A stretch of DNA of 64,000 nt from Parvibaculum lavamentivorans DS-1 (GTDB lineage Bacteria; Pseudomonadota; Alphaproteobacteria; Parvibaculales; Parvibaculaceae), in contig NC_009719.1 in the NCBI RefSeq assembly GCF_000017565.1, forward strand, positions 1 through 64,000, in the 5' to 3' direction. Below, piece after piece: positions 20,068 through 28,597 of this stretch (positions are counted from its first letter, which is position 1; every line of letters begins with the position of its first letter). Below the pieces are notes generated by a model. The model was not told the DNA's origin, searched no databases, and was given only the letters and a program-made list of their open reading frames with translations. A program made the position numbers and the translations under genes.

Positions 20068-21474
20068 ATGGCCATGACCGAAGACCGGAGCTCCATGCAT
20101 TGGCTGCGCCGGAATTTTCTGGCGGGGCGCATGCCCGGCGATCCAAGCGGGCAGGTGCGCCTGCAGACGCTCGTCATCCTGCGCTGGCTCGCCATCGCCG
20201 GACAGCTCGCCGCCGTGCTTGTCGTTCATTTCGGCATGGGTTTTCCGCTGCCGCTCGGCCTCTGTCTCGCGGTGATCGCCGCTTCCGCCTGGCTCAATGT
20301 TTTCCTGACGCTCCGATACCGCTCGGCGACGCGCTTGCCCGACTGGCAGGCGGCGGTCTATCTCGCCATCGATCTCGCGCAGCTTGCGATCCTGCTGTTC
20401 CTGACGGGGGGCTTGCAGAATCCTTTCGCACTTCTGTTCATGGCGCCGGTGACGATTTCGGCGACGACACTCTCGCTCCGCAGCACCGGCTTCCTGCTCG
20501 CACAGGCCTTCACCTATGTGACGCTGCTCTCCTGGTTCCATATGCCGCTGCCCTGGCGGCCGGGCGAGGAGCCGCAACTGCCCTCGCTCTATGTGACCGG
20601 CCACTGGCTGGCGCTGCTGCTCGGCCTCGGCTTCATGGCGGCCTATGCCTGGCGCATCTCGCAGGAATCGCGCCGCATGTCGGCGGCGCTCTCGGCGACG
20701 CAGCTCGTGCTGGCACGTGCGCAGCGCCTCTCCGCGTTGGATGGGCTTGCCGCCGCCGCCGCGCATGAACTCGGCACGCCGCTCGGCACCATCTCGCTTG
20801 TCACGAAGGAACTGATGCGCGGCCAGATGGGCGAACAGGAGATGAAGGAAGACCTCGCGCTTCTTCACAGCCAGGCGGAACGCTGCAAGGACATTCTCTC
20901 GCGCCTGTCGCGCCAGCCGGATGGCGCCGATGTGATCTATTCGCGGCTGCCGCTCCACGCGCTGCTGGACGAGGTCGTCGCGCCGCATCGCGACATGGAT
21001 GTGGTCTTCCATATCGACGTCATCGCCGACGAGGACGGCGCGAGCGAGCCGGAAATCTGGCGCCGCCCGGAAATGCTCTACGGGCTCGGCAATTTCATCG
21101 AGAACGCCGCCGATTTCGCGCGCGAGGAAGTGTCCGTGACCGCGCATTACGGCAAGGGCCATATCTCGATTGTGATAACGGATGACGGGCCGGGCTTCGC
21201 GCCGGACGTGCTGGAAAAGCTCGGCGAGCCCTATGTCACCACGCGGCCCCGCAAGCGCACCGCCCTTGCCGACCCGGATAGCGGCCATGAGGGCATGGGG
21301 CTCGGTTTCTTCATCGGCAAGACGCTGCTGGAGCGGACGGGGGCCACCGTCGAGATCGGCAACCGCAACGATGCCAGGGCGGGTGCACGTCTCGCCATGC
21401 GTTGGCCGCGCCGCGCCATCGAGGCCGATCCGGCCTTTCCGGAGCAGGGGGAAGCGGCCCACAAGGCTGGCTAA
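20068..21474 (+). CDS. regB: redox sensor histidine kinase RegB/PrrB/ActS
   Basis: Membrane histidine kinase that senses quinone redox state and oxygen and phosphorylates RegA. Six N-terminal spans carry the ubiquinone motif GGLQNPF at 114-120. The DHp helix has HELGTPLGTIS with His233 as phosphoacceptor, and Cys273 in ERCKDILSRL matches the redox-active Cys of Rhodobacter RegB. The catalytic domain has ENAADFA (N box), DDGPGF and GMGLGFFIGK. Length of 468 is normal. The response regulator gene follows with no gap (TAA then ATG). Confidence 0.95.
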   Translation: MAMTEDRSSMHWLRRNFLAGRMPGDPSGQVRLQTLVILRWLAIAGQLAAVLVVHFGMGFPLPLGLCLAVIAASAWLNVFLTLRYRSATRLPDWQAAVYLAIDLAQLAILLFLTGGLQNPFALLFMAPVTISATTLSLRSTGFLLAQAFTYVTLLSWFHMPLPWRPGEEPQLPSLYVTGHWLALLLGLGFMAAYAWRISQESRRMSAALSATQLVLARAQRLSALDGLAAAAAHELGTPLGTISLVTKELMRGQMGEQEMKEDLALLHSQAERCKDILSRLSRQPDGADVIYSRLPLHALLDEVVAPHRDMDVVFHIDVIADEDGASEPEIWRRPEMLYGLGNFIENAADFAREEVSVTAHYGKGHISIVITDDGPGFAPDVLEKLGEPYVTTRPRKRTALADPDSGHEGMGLGFFIGKTLLERTGATVEIGNRNDARAGARLAMRWPRRAIEADPAFPEQGEAAHKAG

Positions 21475-22101
21475 ATGGAGCCATCCGGCCTAGAATCCGG
21501 CCAATTCCGACAGAGATTGGACGACCAAGTGACAGATTCTGCCGAGGCGCCCGAGGGCGAGACCCCCACCATTCCCGAAGACCGCACCTTGCTGCTGGTC
21601 GATGACGACATCCCCTTTCTGACGCGGCTTGCCCGGGCGATGGAAGGCCGCGGCTTCGAGGTGACGACCGCCAGCACAGTGAAGGACGGCAAGGAGCTTG
21701 CCCGCTCGAAAAAGCCGGGCTTCGCGGTTGTCGACATGCGGCTCGAAGACGGCAACGGGCTCGACGTGGTGGCGACGCTGGAAGAGGTGCGGCCCGATGC
21801 GCGCATCGTCGTGCTGACCGGCTACGGCAATATCGCGACGGCGGTGACGGCGGTGAAGCTCGGCGCGGTCGACTATCTCGCGAAGCCGTCGGACGCCGAC
21901 CAGATCGAGGCGGCGCTGCTGGCCACCGGCGGCGACAAGGCCGACCCGCCTGAAAACCCGATGTCGGCGGACCGTGTGCGCTGGGAACACATCCAGCGCG
22001 TCTACGAGCTTTGCGACCGCAACGTCTCGGAAACCGCCCGCCGCCTCAACATGCACCGCCGCACTCTGCAGCGGATACTGGCGAAACGCGCGCCGAAATA
22101 G
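21475..22101 (+). CDS. regA: response regulator RegA/PrrA/ActR
   Basis: Two-domain response regulator controlling respiration, redox balance and often nitrogen or carbon metabolism. The receiver shows LLLVDDD and the phosphoacceptor Asp87 in VVDMRLEDGNG. The C-terminal Fis-type helix-turn-helix reads NVSETARRLNMHRRTLQRIL, almost invariant in this family. ATG 21475 directly abuts the regB stop. GTG 21529 (MTDSAEAPEG) would give a length closer to other RegA proteins, so the start is unsure. Confidence 0.94.
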   Translation: MEPSGLESGQFRQRLDDQVTDSAEAPEGETPTIPEDRTLLLVDDDIPFLTRLARAMEGRGFEVTTASTVKDGKELARSKKPGFAVVDMRLEDGNGLDVVATLEEVRPDARIVVLTGYGNIATAVTAVKLGAVDYLAKPSDADQIEAALLATGGDKADPPENPMSADRVRWEHIQRVYELCDRNVSETARRLNMHRRTLQRILAKRAPK

Positions 22102-22103
22102 GC

Positions 22104-22400
22104 TCAGGCGGCCCTGATCGTTTTGATGGAAGCAAGTTCCTTCCTGTCGATCCGGTCGCGGGCCGTTTCGAGGTCGTAACGCGCCTGCATGTTGAGCCAG
22201 AATTCGGCTGACGATCCGAAAGCCCGCTCGAGCCGCAAGGCTGTGTCCGGCGATACGTCGCGCCGCCCCGCCACGATGGTGCTGATGCGGTTCGCGGGCA
22301 CGCCGAGCTTCTGCGCCAGCGCATTGGCGCTGAGCCCAAGCGGCTTCATGAAATCTTCCGCCAGCACCTCGCCGGGATGAATGGGTGCAATTTTGGTCAT
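22104..22400 (-). CDS. higA: HigA-family antitoxin (XRE)
   Basis: Antitoxin and autorepressor of the toxin-antitoxin pair. The 98 residues begin with IHPGEVLAEDFMKPLGLS and contain the helix-turn-helix ANALAQKLGVPANRISTIV, then PDTALRLERAFGSSAEFWLN, a hallmark of HigA/VapI proteins. ATG 22400 is used; a GTG three codons upstream is in frame. It is downstream of the toxin gene, the usual order for higBA, and separated by about 24 bases. Confidence 0.92.
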   Translation of the reverse strand: MTKIAPIHPGEVLAEDFMKPLGLSANALAQKLGVPANRISTIVAGRRDVSPDTALRLERAFGSSAEFWLNMQARYDLETARDRIDRKELASIKTIRAA

Positions 22401-22424
22401 GGGTTTCACTCGACAATCTTCAGT

Positions 22425-22703
22425 TCAGTGATAATCGACAATCTGGACATTCTCCGGGCCGCCTTCCCGCCATTCGAAGCAGATACGCCACTGATCGTTG
22501 ATGCGGAGCGACATCTGGCCCTTGCGGTTACCCTTGAGTGCCTCCAGCCGGTTCCCCGGCGGATATTTCAGATCTTCCAGGGAGCGTGCTGCGTCGAGCT
22601 GAGCCAGCTTCCGCAGCGCAATTCGCTCGAAGGCGCGAAAGCGGGCGACGGATTGCCGTCCCCACAGGCGCTCGGTGTCCTTGTCCGCGAAGCTTCCTAT
22701 CAC
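22425..22703 (-). CDS. higB: HigB/RelE-family toxin
   Basis: Ribosome-dependent mRNA interferase of the RelE superfamily, 92 residues. The start IGSFADKDTERLW and the end MSLRINDQWRICFEW with NVQIVDYH are typical of HigB. The start codon is GTG at 22703. There is no ribosome binding site, and the -10 hexamer lies only six bases ahead, so translation is probably leaderless. Forms an operon with higA. Confidence 0.92.
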   Translation of the reverse strand: MIGSFADKDTERLWGRQSVARFRAFERIALRKLAQLDAARSLEDLKYPPGNRLEALKGNRKGQMSLRINDQWRICFEWREGGPENVQIVDYH

Positions 22704-22709
22704 AGCAGA

Positions 22710-22738
22710 AAACTAGTACGTTATACGTACAACGTCAA
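22710..22738 (-). promoter_or_regulatory. higBA promoter with embedded operator
   Basis: On the minus strand TTGACG (22738-22733) and TAGTTT (22715-22710) are 17 bases apart. The spacer contains the palindrome GTACGT-TAT-ACGTAC at 22716-22730, ideally placed for repression by HigA. Confidence 0.65.
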
Positions 22739-22747
22739 GAGGCCGGC

Positions 22748-23236
22748 TCACTCCGGATCGAGAAAGCGGTGGACGCGGCGGGCCGAGACGCGGGCCGCAT
22801 GGAGCGTCAGTTTCTTGCGGCGCGCGGGCGGCAGCGGCGTGTGCGGGCCTTCGCGCAGGATTTCCGCGCCGAAGCGGTCGGCGATGACGAGGCCGACTTC
22901 TCCGGGAATGATCTCGCGCGGAAATTCCGGCGGCACCGCGAAATAGAAGCGGTCGCAGAAATCCAGATACTCCTCCCACTTCGCATCCGTCCGGTAGTCG
23001 ATCAGGCTCGACTTGATTTCGAGCACGATGATTTCGCCTTTCGGCCCGAGCGCCATGATGTCGACGCGCCGCCCGGTTGCGAGCGAGAACTCCGTCACCG
23101 CCGCATAGCCCATCTGCGCGAGCAGGCGGCAGCAGCCGCGCTGCACGCTTGCCGCGATCGCGGATTGACGGCCGTCGAAGAGGCGGAACTCATCCGCCAT
23201 CACGTCGGGCAGCTCTGGAAGATCGTCTTTCGCCAT
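22748..23236 (-). CDS. mmcB: MmcB-family DNA repair protein
   Basis: Nuclease-fold protein of 162 residues related to MmcB, a damage-inducible repair factor first named in Caulobacter. The PD-(D/E)xK-like core is visible as GRRVDIMALGPKGEIIVLEIKSS, with Asp, Glu and Lys in the expected order. ATG 23236 is used since the only upstream start is TTG. It follows the kinase gene by ten bases. No LexA box (GTTC-N7-GTTC) was found just ahead, so SOS control would act from further upstream if present. Confidence 0.85.
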   Translation of the reverse strand: MAKDDLPELPDVMADEFRLFDGRQSAIAASVQRGCCRLLAQMGYAAVTEFSLATGRRVDIMALGPKGEIIVLEIKSSLIDYRTDAKWEEYLDFCDRFYFAVPPEFPREIIPGEVGLVIADRFGAEILREGPHTPLPPARRKKLTLHAARVSARRVHRFLDPE

Positions 23237-23246
23237 GGCTCGCAAA

Positions 23247-24128
23247 CTACGCTTCGATGCCCGCCTGCCGCAATGCCTCGTCGAGAAAGCTGGTGCGGCG
23301 CATGGCTTCGCGTGGATGGCCGCTATTGCCGCCTATGGCGAGCGAGATGGCGGCATTGACGGCGACGCTCATGCGGAAACGCTGCATGTCGACGGCGCGG
23401 CCGGAAACGGCGGCATAGGAGCGGAAGATGGCGTCGCGCATCGGCCCCGGATTGTCGAAATGGCGGAGATCCTCCTCGCGAAAGCCGGTGCCGGCTTCCG
23501 CGAAGTCGATGAAGCCGAGAGCCTCGCCACGCGCCGAAAGAATATTGGAAAGATTGAGGTCGCCGTGAAGCAGCACGGGCGTTCCTTCCTCGCCGCGCAG
23601 CATCTCCTTCAACCGTTCGAGGCGGGCGCGCTGCTCCGGCGCGCCGATCCGCGACAAGGCCTCGTCGATGCTGCGAAGGCTGCTGGAGCCGAGCTTAGAT
23701 GCCTCGCCCGCAAGCGCCGCGCTTGCCTCATGGAAGCGGGCGATGGCGGCGCCGATCTCCTCGCCGAGCCTTTCGCGCTCCTCGCTTTTGAGAGCGTAGA
23801 GCCCGCCTTCGTCGATGGGGCGGCCGGGCAGCTTTTCAAGCCGCAGCCAGCCCGCGAGCGGCGGCCCGGAATGCGCATAGGCATTTTCAAACCGGCCCGA
23901 TGCGATCAGCCGCGGCAGGCGCGGCGCGGAAAGAGAGAGGCCGCCGAGAAGACCGAGCGCGGCGGCTTCGCGGAAATATTTGCTCTCGCCCGAGCCGAGG
24001 CCGCCATGCCTGCGCACAAGCTTCAGCACGCTGCCGTCGCCGAGATCGTGGACGCTGCTCCACAGGCCCTCGCCGATCAGCGGCCAGGGGCCGTCCGGCA
24101 GATCGGGAATGTCGGGAAGATTGCTCAT
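23247..24128 (-). CDS. aminoglycoside phosphotransferase-like kinase
   Basis: Small-molecule kinase of the APH/choline kinase superfamily, 293 residues. The catalytic loop is HGDLNLSNIL and the metal-binding motif is IDFAEAG, replacing the DFG-like segment. The N-lobe Lys is in SVLKLVRRHGG. ATG 24128 (MSNLPDIPDLP) is chosen; upstream frame overlaps the diiron gene terminator. Substrate unknown; resistance is not implied. Upstream partner of mmcB in a two-gene operon. Confidence 0.82.
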   Translation of the reverse strand: MSNLPDIPDLPDGPWPLIGEGLWSSVHDLGDGSVLKLVRRHGGLGSGESKYFREAAALGLLGGLSLSAPRLPRLIASGRFENAYAHSGPPLAGWLRLEKLPGRPIDEGGLYALKSEERERLGEEIGAAIARFHEASAALAGEASKLGSSSLRSIDEALSRIGAPEQRARLERLKEMLRGEEGTPVLLHGDLNLSNILSARGEALGFIDFAEAGTGFREEDLRHFDNPGPMRDAIFRSYAAVSGRAVDMQRFRMSVAVNAAISLAIGGNSGHPREAMRRTSFLDEALRQAGIEA

Positions 24129-24149
24129 CGGCGGAGTGTAGCAGCAAAG

Positions 24150-24195
24150 CGCGTGAAAAAAGGGCGGCTCTTGCGAGCCGCCCTGAGTTTTTCCC
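24150..24195 (-). terminator. terminator of the first diiron gene
   Basis: GGGCGGCTC (24162-24170) pairs with GAGCCGCCC (24175-24183) around TTGC. On the minus strand it is followed by six T, so it ends transcription from the diiron gene that stops at 24241. A shorter T run on the other side may make it bidirectional. Confidence 0.85.
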
Positions 24196-24240
24196 CGACC
24201 CGCGTTCACGGTTGAGAGGACCCTTCGGGGAAGTTCTGTT

Positions 24241-25362
24241 CTAGTCGGCCGCGACGTTCGCCAGCAGGTTCTTCTTGGCGAAGTTCACCGTCTTCAGGAA
24301 GTCGATGCCCTGCTCTGCGATGTCGTCGCCGACCATGCGGTCGTCTTCGTTCTTCAGTTCTTCCATGTCGACATAGGTCGCGTAGAAGGCGCGGGTGCGG
24401 TCGGTGATGATGCCCGCCTTGAGCAGCGTCTTCACCAGCACGCGGAAGACATTCGCCGCGTCCTTCATGCCCTCGCGCCGGTCTTCATCCGTCACCGCTT
24501 CAAGCATTTCCGCCTGCACCTGTTTCCAGTCGAGGCCGAAATCGGCATAGATCAGTTTCTTCTGTTCAGGGTTCACGAGGTTGAAGAGCAGCGTCTGGAA
24601 GACGCTCGCCGCCCAGTCCTCGATGATGTCCCGCTCTTCCTGGGAGAGTTTGGGGATCGTGCGGTCGGCCCAGATCTTGCCGAACTTGTGGTGGAAGGCC
24701 TCGTCCGTCATGGCGAGCTGGCAGAGCTTCACGAGAAGCGGGTCGCGCGCCGTGTTGAAGAAGGTCGCGAAGGTGCCCATCGCCAGGCCCTCGACGAGAA
24801 GCTGCATGCCGACGATCTTCTTGTAGACCTCTTTCGCATTGACCATTTCGGCCAGAAGGTTCGCCAGCGTCTCGCCGCAGGGAAGCGGCTTGCCCCACCG
24901 GGCCTGCACATATTTCGCGAAGGCGGTGACGTGGCGCGCTTCCTCGCGCGCCTGGTTGGCGGCGTATTCCTGCGCGCCCGGATCGAGCAGGATGTGGCAG
25001 AGCGAGGCGGAGAGATTGAGCGCGCCCTGCTCGCCATGCAGGATCGCCGACATCATCCAGCGCGCGGTCTCGTTGACGAAGCGCACCTTCTCCTTTTCGG
25101 AAAGCTTTTCGAAGGAGGGAAGCTTCAGTTCCGGCACAAGCTCGGGATCGATCAGCATTTCATTTTCGCTGTCGAAGCTGTCCGTGAAGTCGATATAGCG
25201 CTTGTCCATCGGGTCCCAGAAATGGTCATGGGTCGCCGAGATGATCTTGTCGAAGGCGGAGGAGCGCCGGTTGTAGCGCTCGGTATTCATCATCGCCTCG
25301 AAATCGTCCGGCGAGACGGCGTCATAGGCATTGTCCTTGGTGATCTGGCGAATGTCGGTCAT
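24241..25362 (-). CDS. ferritin-like diiron protein, paralogue 1
   Basis: Soluble protein of 373 residues with a complete diiron ligand set on four helices: Glu111 (HGEQGAL), Glu141 and His144 (EEARH), Glu191 (LLVEGLA), Glu221 and His224 (DEAFHH). The E-30-ExxH-47-E-30-ExxH spacing is that of ribonucleotide reductase R2, acyl-ACP desaturase and bacterial multicomponent monooxygenase hydroxylases. No known subfamily signature was recognised, so an oxidase or desaturase role is inferred only from the metal site. ATG 25362 follows GGAGAG. It is divergent from the Hsp70-like gene and shares the operator at 25454-25475. Very similar to the gene at 28598-29731. Confidence 0.8.
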   Translation of the reverse strand: MTDIRQITKDNAYDAVSPDDFEAMMNTERYNRRSSAFDKIISATHDHFWDPMDKRYIDFTDSFDSENEMLIDPELVPELKLPSFEKLSEKEKVRFVNETARWMMSAILHGEQGALNLSASLCHILLDPGAQEYAANQAREEARHVTAFAKYVQARWGKPLPCGETLANLLAEMVNAKEVYKKIVGMQLLVEGLAMGTFATFFNTARDPLLVKLCQLAMTDEAFHHKFGKIWADRTIPKLSQEERDIIEDWAASVFQTLLFNLVNPEQKKLIYADFGLDWKQVQAEMLEAVTDEDRREGMKDAANVFRVLVKTLLKAGIITDRTRAFYATYVDMEELKNEDDRMVGDDIAEQGIDFLKTVNFAKKNLLANVAAD

Positions 25363-25453
25363 CTGTCTCTCCACGCTCCCTTTGCGGTGCCGGCGGAGGC
25401 CGGTCTTTAGCCACACTCGGATTGTGGGTATTGGTGCGACGCACAACAATTCA

Positions 25454-25475
25454 AAAATGACGCCTGCGTCATTTT
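25454..25475. promoter_or_regulatory. 22-base perfect palindrome, operator copy 1
   Basis: AAAATGACGC and GCGTCATTTT are exact inverted copies around CT. It lies between the divergent diiron and Hsp70-like genes, and directly abuts a weak TTGAAT -35 of the diiron gene. Imperfect copies occur at three other sites in this island. Confidence 0.8.
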
Positions 25476-25617
25476 GCGCAGACGCCACCGGGAACGCGGA
25501 CCGTCTGGACAAGTCCCCGCCGCTTCTGTATTTCTCGCCGCCCTTTCGCCGGAAAATCCCGTTCAACCCTCAGATGTATCGCCGTGGCCAGCCGCCAGAC
25601 GGATACGAGGTGATCTC

Positions 25618-26940
25618 ATGTCCCCACGTTTCATCGGTCTCGATTTCGGGACCACCAACAGCGCGCTCGCCGTCGCCTCGCCCGAGGGCGCCGCGCGTCT
25701 CGTACCGGTGCGCCACAGGAACGAACTCCTGAACACCTTCCGCTCGATCCTCTATTTCGACGATGAGGAGCGCGATCCGAACGGACGGCCGCATGCCTTT
25801 GCCGGGCCGGACGCAATGGACGCCTATCTGGAGCGCGGCGCCGAAGGCCGGTTGATCCAGTCGGTGAAATCCTATCTCGCCAATCCGAACTTCACCTCGA
25901 CGAGCATTTTCAACAGCCGCTTCACGCTGGAAAATCTCGTCGGCTTCATCGTCGCCCGGCTCGTCGATGCGACGGCGGAAGCGGAAGAGCTGTCGGGCGA
26001 GATGCTGGCGGGGCCGGTTGTCGTCGGCCGTCCGGCGCGCTTCGTGCGCAACAGTCTGGGCGTGGCCGACGGCGCGCATGACGATCTGGCGGTGGCGCGG
26101 CTGCGCGAGGCGCTGCGCGGCGTCCGCATCCCGGATGTCCATTTTGAATTCGAGCCGGTGGCCGCAGCCTATAGCTACGAGGCATCTCTCGCCCGCGACG
26201 AGCTTGTGCTGATCGGCGACTTCGGCGGCGGCACGTCGGATTTCTGCCTGCTGCATGTCGGCCCCGGCATGCGCGAGGTGAAGGCGCGCGGCGAAACGAT
26301 TGTCGGCGTTTCGGGCGTCGGTCTTGCGGGCGATGCTTTCGATGCGCGCCTGATCGAACATTGCGTCGCGCCGCGCCTCGGCAAGGGCACGAATTACAAG
26401 AGCGGCAGCAAGACGCTTCCCGTTCCGTCCTGGCCCTATGACACGATGAAGCGGTGGCACGAACTGAGCCTCATCAACACCCGCAAGACGCGGCGAATGC
26501 TGGAAGAGATCGGCCAGACGGCAGAAGCGGCGGACGAGGTGGCGGCGCTGTCGCGGCTCATTTCGGAGGAACGCGGCTTCGCGCTTTACCAGGCCGTGGA
26601 GGCGACGAAGGTCGCGCTTTCATCCTCTCCCGAAACGACGCTTCATTTCGATCTCGATCCGGTGACGATCGACGCGCGCGTGACGCGCGCCGAATTCGAC
26701 AGCTGGATCGCGCCGGAGCTTGCGGAAATCTCGACCTGTGTCGACCGCCTGCTGGAGGAGACGGGGACGTCCCCCGGGCGCGTCGACCGCGTCTTCCTGA
26801 CCGGCGGCTCCTCCTTCATTCCCGCGGTCAGGAGGCTCTTCGCGGCCCGCTTCGGCGCGGAAAAGCTGGCCGGCGGCGGCGAGTTGACCTCGGTCGCGAC
26901 GGGGCTCGCGCTTGCCGCGAGGCAGCGTTTCGGGGACTGA
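25618..26940 (+). CDS. Hsp70-like protein (YegD type)
   Basis: Actin-fold ATPase of 440 residues related to E. coli YegD. Phosphate-1 loop is GLDFGTTNSALAV at the N terminus, phosphate-2 is LIGDFGGGTSDFCLL, and the adenosine motif is VFLTGGSSFIPAVRRLF. It keeps the nucleotide-binding half of Hsp70 but lacks the usual substrate-binding and lid domains. ATG 25618 follows GAGGTGATCTC. Its position between two diiron genes and a P450, and the shared operator, suggest it helps folding or assembly of these metalloenzymes; this is inference. Confidence 0.85.
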   Translation: MSPRFIGLDFGTTNSALAVASPEGAARLVPVRHRNELLNTFRSILYFDDEERDPNGRPHAFAGPDAMDAYLERGAEGRLIQSVKSYLANPNFTSTSIFNSRFTLENLVGFIVARLVDATAEAEELSGEMLAGPVVVGRPARFVRNSLGVADGAHDDLAVARLREALRGVRIPDVHFEFEPVAAAYSYEASLARDELVLIGDFGGGTSDFCLLHVGPGMREVKARGETIVGVSGVGLAGDAFDARLIEHCVAPRLGKGTNYKSGSKTLPVPSWPYDTMKRWHELSLINTRKTRRMLEEIGQTAEAADEVAALSRLISEERGFALYQAVEATKVALSSSPETTLHFDLDPVTIDARVTRAEFDSWIAPELAEISTCVDRLLEETGTSPGRVDRVFLTGGSSFIPAVRRLFAARFGAEKLAGGGELTSVATGLALAARQRFGD

Positions 26941-26972
26941 CCGAAAGCAGAAAAAGAGTCAGATTTGTGCAA

Positions 26973-26994
26973 AAAATGACGCCTCCGTCATTTT
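26973..26994. promoter_or_regulatory. operator copy 2, upstream of CYP153
   Basis: AAAATGACGC and CCGTCATTTT around CT: one mismatch from the palindrome at 25454. It overlaps the putative -35 (TTTTCA) of the CYP153 promoter. Confidence 0.75.
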
Positions 26995-27019
26995 CAAGGG
27001 ATTTTTCCCATGCTAGGCT
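26991..27019 (+). promoter_or_regulatory. putative CYP153 promoter
   Basis: TTTTCA (26991-26996) and TAGGCT (27014-27019) are 17 bases apart. The match is moderate, but its -35 is covered by one operator and the start region by the next, the classic layout of a repressed promoter. Confidence 0.45.
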
Positions 27020-27036
27020 TTTGAGTGAAACAACTG

Positions 27037-27058
27037 AAAATGACACCAGCGTCACTTT
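27037..27058. promoter_or_regulatory. operator copy 3, upstream of CYP153
   Basis: AAAATGACAC and GCGTCACTTT around CA: two mismatched pairs relative to the perfect palindrome. It lies 64 bases after copy 2, just downstream of the predicted transcription start. Confidence 0.65.
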
Positions 27059-27132
27059 GCGTATGACAAGTCCGCGTTTACGGACTATCCTTGACGCAAC
27101 GGAAATTCAGAAAAAAGCCGGAGGAAAACCCC

Positions 27133-28401
27133 ATGAGCGACGCAGCGGTAAAATACGAAGCCGATGAGGCACGCGACGAGGCCTATTCGATCCCCCTCGC
27201 GGAGATCAATGTGGCCGACCCGTCGCTCTTCCGGGATTACAAGATGTGGCCCTATTTCGAGCGGCTGCGCGCGGAGGCCCCGGTTCACTACAGCCAGGGC
27301 AATGAGGACACCGGGCCCTACTGGTCGGTGACGCGCTACAACGACATCATGTCGGTGGATACGAACCACCAGGTCTTCTCCTCGGAAGGCGGCATCACGC
27401 TGCGCGACCAGGACGAGGACTTCAAGCTGCCCATGTTCATCGCCATGGACCCGCCCAAGCATGACGACCAGCGGAAAGTCGTGAGCCCCATCGTGGCGCC
27501 CGGCAACCTGGCGAAGCTCGAAGGCACGATCCGCGAACGCGCCGGCAAGATCCTCGACGAATTGCCGACGGGCGAGCCGGTCGACTGGGTCGATCGCGTC
27601 TCCATCGAACTCACGACGCAGATGCTGGCGACGCTGTTCGACTTCCCCTTCGAGGAACGCCGCAAGCTGACGCGCTGGTCCGACGTTGCGACGGCCACGG
27701 AAGAATCCGGCATCATCGAATCCGAGGAGCAGCGCCGCGCCGAACTTCTCGAATGCGCCGAATATTTCATGGGTCTGTGGAATGAGCGCGTGAACGCGCG
27801 TGAGCCGGGCAACGACCTCATCTCCATGCTCGCGCATGGCGAGTCGACCCGCAACATGGACAAGATGGAATATCTCGGGAACCTGATCCTGCTGATCGTC
27901 GGCGGCAACGACACGACGCGCAACTCGATCTCGGGCGGCCTCTACGCGCTCAACAAGTTCCCGGACCAGTACAAGAAGCTCCTCGCCAATCCGGGCATCA
28001 TTCCGAACATGGTACCGGAAATCATCCGCTGGCAGACGCCGCTCGCCTATATGCGCCGCACCGCGCTGCAGGACGCGGAAGTCGGCGGCCAGACGATCCG
28101 CAAGGGTGAAAAGGTTGCGATGTGGTATGTCTCGGGCAACCGCGACGAAAGCGTGATCCAGAACCCGAACGAACTGGTGATCGACCGCGAACGTCCGCGC
28201 CAGCACCTCTCCTTCGGCTTCGGCATTCACCGCTGCGTGGGCAACCGTCTCGCCGAGATGCAGCTCCGCATCATCTGGGAAGAAATCCTGAAGCGTTGGG
28301 ACCAGCCGATCCGTGTGCTGAGCGAGCCGCAGCGCGTGCATTCGAGCTTCGTGAAGGGCTACGAAAAAATGATGGTCGAGTTGCCGAAGCGCAAGCACTG
28401 A
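27133..28401 (+). CDS. cytochrome P450, CYP153 alkane hydroxylase
   Basis: Soluble P450 of 422 residues. The haem loop is FGFGIHRCVG with Cys368 as thiolate ligand. The I-helix motif is GGNDTTRNS at 257 and the K-helix ExxR is EIIRW at 296-300. GGNDTTRNSISGG and the overall length match CYP153 enzymes, which hydroxylate terminal carbons of n-alkanes, fatty acids or terpenes. ATG 27133 follows GGAGG. No ferredoxin or ferredoxin reductase gene is adjacent, so electrons must come from elsewhere. Two operators precede it and a terminator follows. Confidence 0.92.
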   Translation: MSDAAVKYEADEARDEAYSIPLAEINVADPSLFRDYKMWPYFERLRAEAPVHYSQGNEDTGPYWSVTRYNDIMSVDTNHQVFSSEGGITLRDQDEDFKLPMFIAMDPPKHDDQRKVVSPIVAPGNLAKLEGTIRERAGKILDELPTGEPVDWVDRVSIELTTQMLATLFDFPFEERRKLTRWSDVATATEESGIIESEEQRRAELLECAEYFMGLWNERVNAREPGNDLISMLAHGESTRNMDKMEYLGNLILLIVGGNDTTRNSISGGLYALNKFPDQYKKLLANPGIIPNMVPEIIRWQTPLAYMRRTALQDAEVGGQTIRKGEKVAMWYVSGNRDESVIQNPNELVIDRERPRQHLSFGFGIHRCVGNRLAEMQLRIIWEEILKRWDQPIRVLSEPQRVHSSFVKGYEKMMVELPKRKH

Positions 28402-28437
28402 GGCAACCGCCGCACCAGGAACAGCCGCACCAGGAAC

Positions 28438-28470
28438 AGCCGGGCCGGAGACATCCGCGCCCGGCTTTTT
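28438..28470 (+). terminator. terminator of CYP153
   Basis: AGCCGGGC (28438-28445) pairs with GCCCGGCT (28459-28466), followed by TTTTT. A 15-base direct repeat (CCGCACCAGGAACAG, twice) lies between stop codon and hairpin. Confidence 0.8.
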
Positions 28471-28496
28471 CATGCGCCCTCTCCAGCGGGTGGAAA

Positions 28497-28530
28497 CAAA
28501 AAGGGCGGCTTCCGAAGAAGCCGCCCAGTT
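28497..28530 (-). terminator. terminator of the second diiron gene
   Basis: On the minus strand GGGCGGCTTC-TTCG-GAAGCCGCCC is followed by TTTTTG; a ten-pair stem with a stable TTCG tetraloop (stem arms 28503-28512 and 28517-28526). Confidence 0.85.
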
Positions 28531-28597
28531 TGTTCGAGGGGATCGAGTTGAGGGAACTCTACTCCGTCTACGCTTTACGCAACTTGTCGTCCGGCGC

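Noticed and set aside
23237-24160. LexA box for mmcB
   Set aside because: No GTTC-N7-GTTC was found upstream of mmcB or of the kinase gene ahead of it.
28410-28440. Short tandem repeat after CYP153
   Set aside because: Only two copies of a 15-mer in untranslated sequence; no sign of a functional array or CRISPR.
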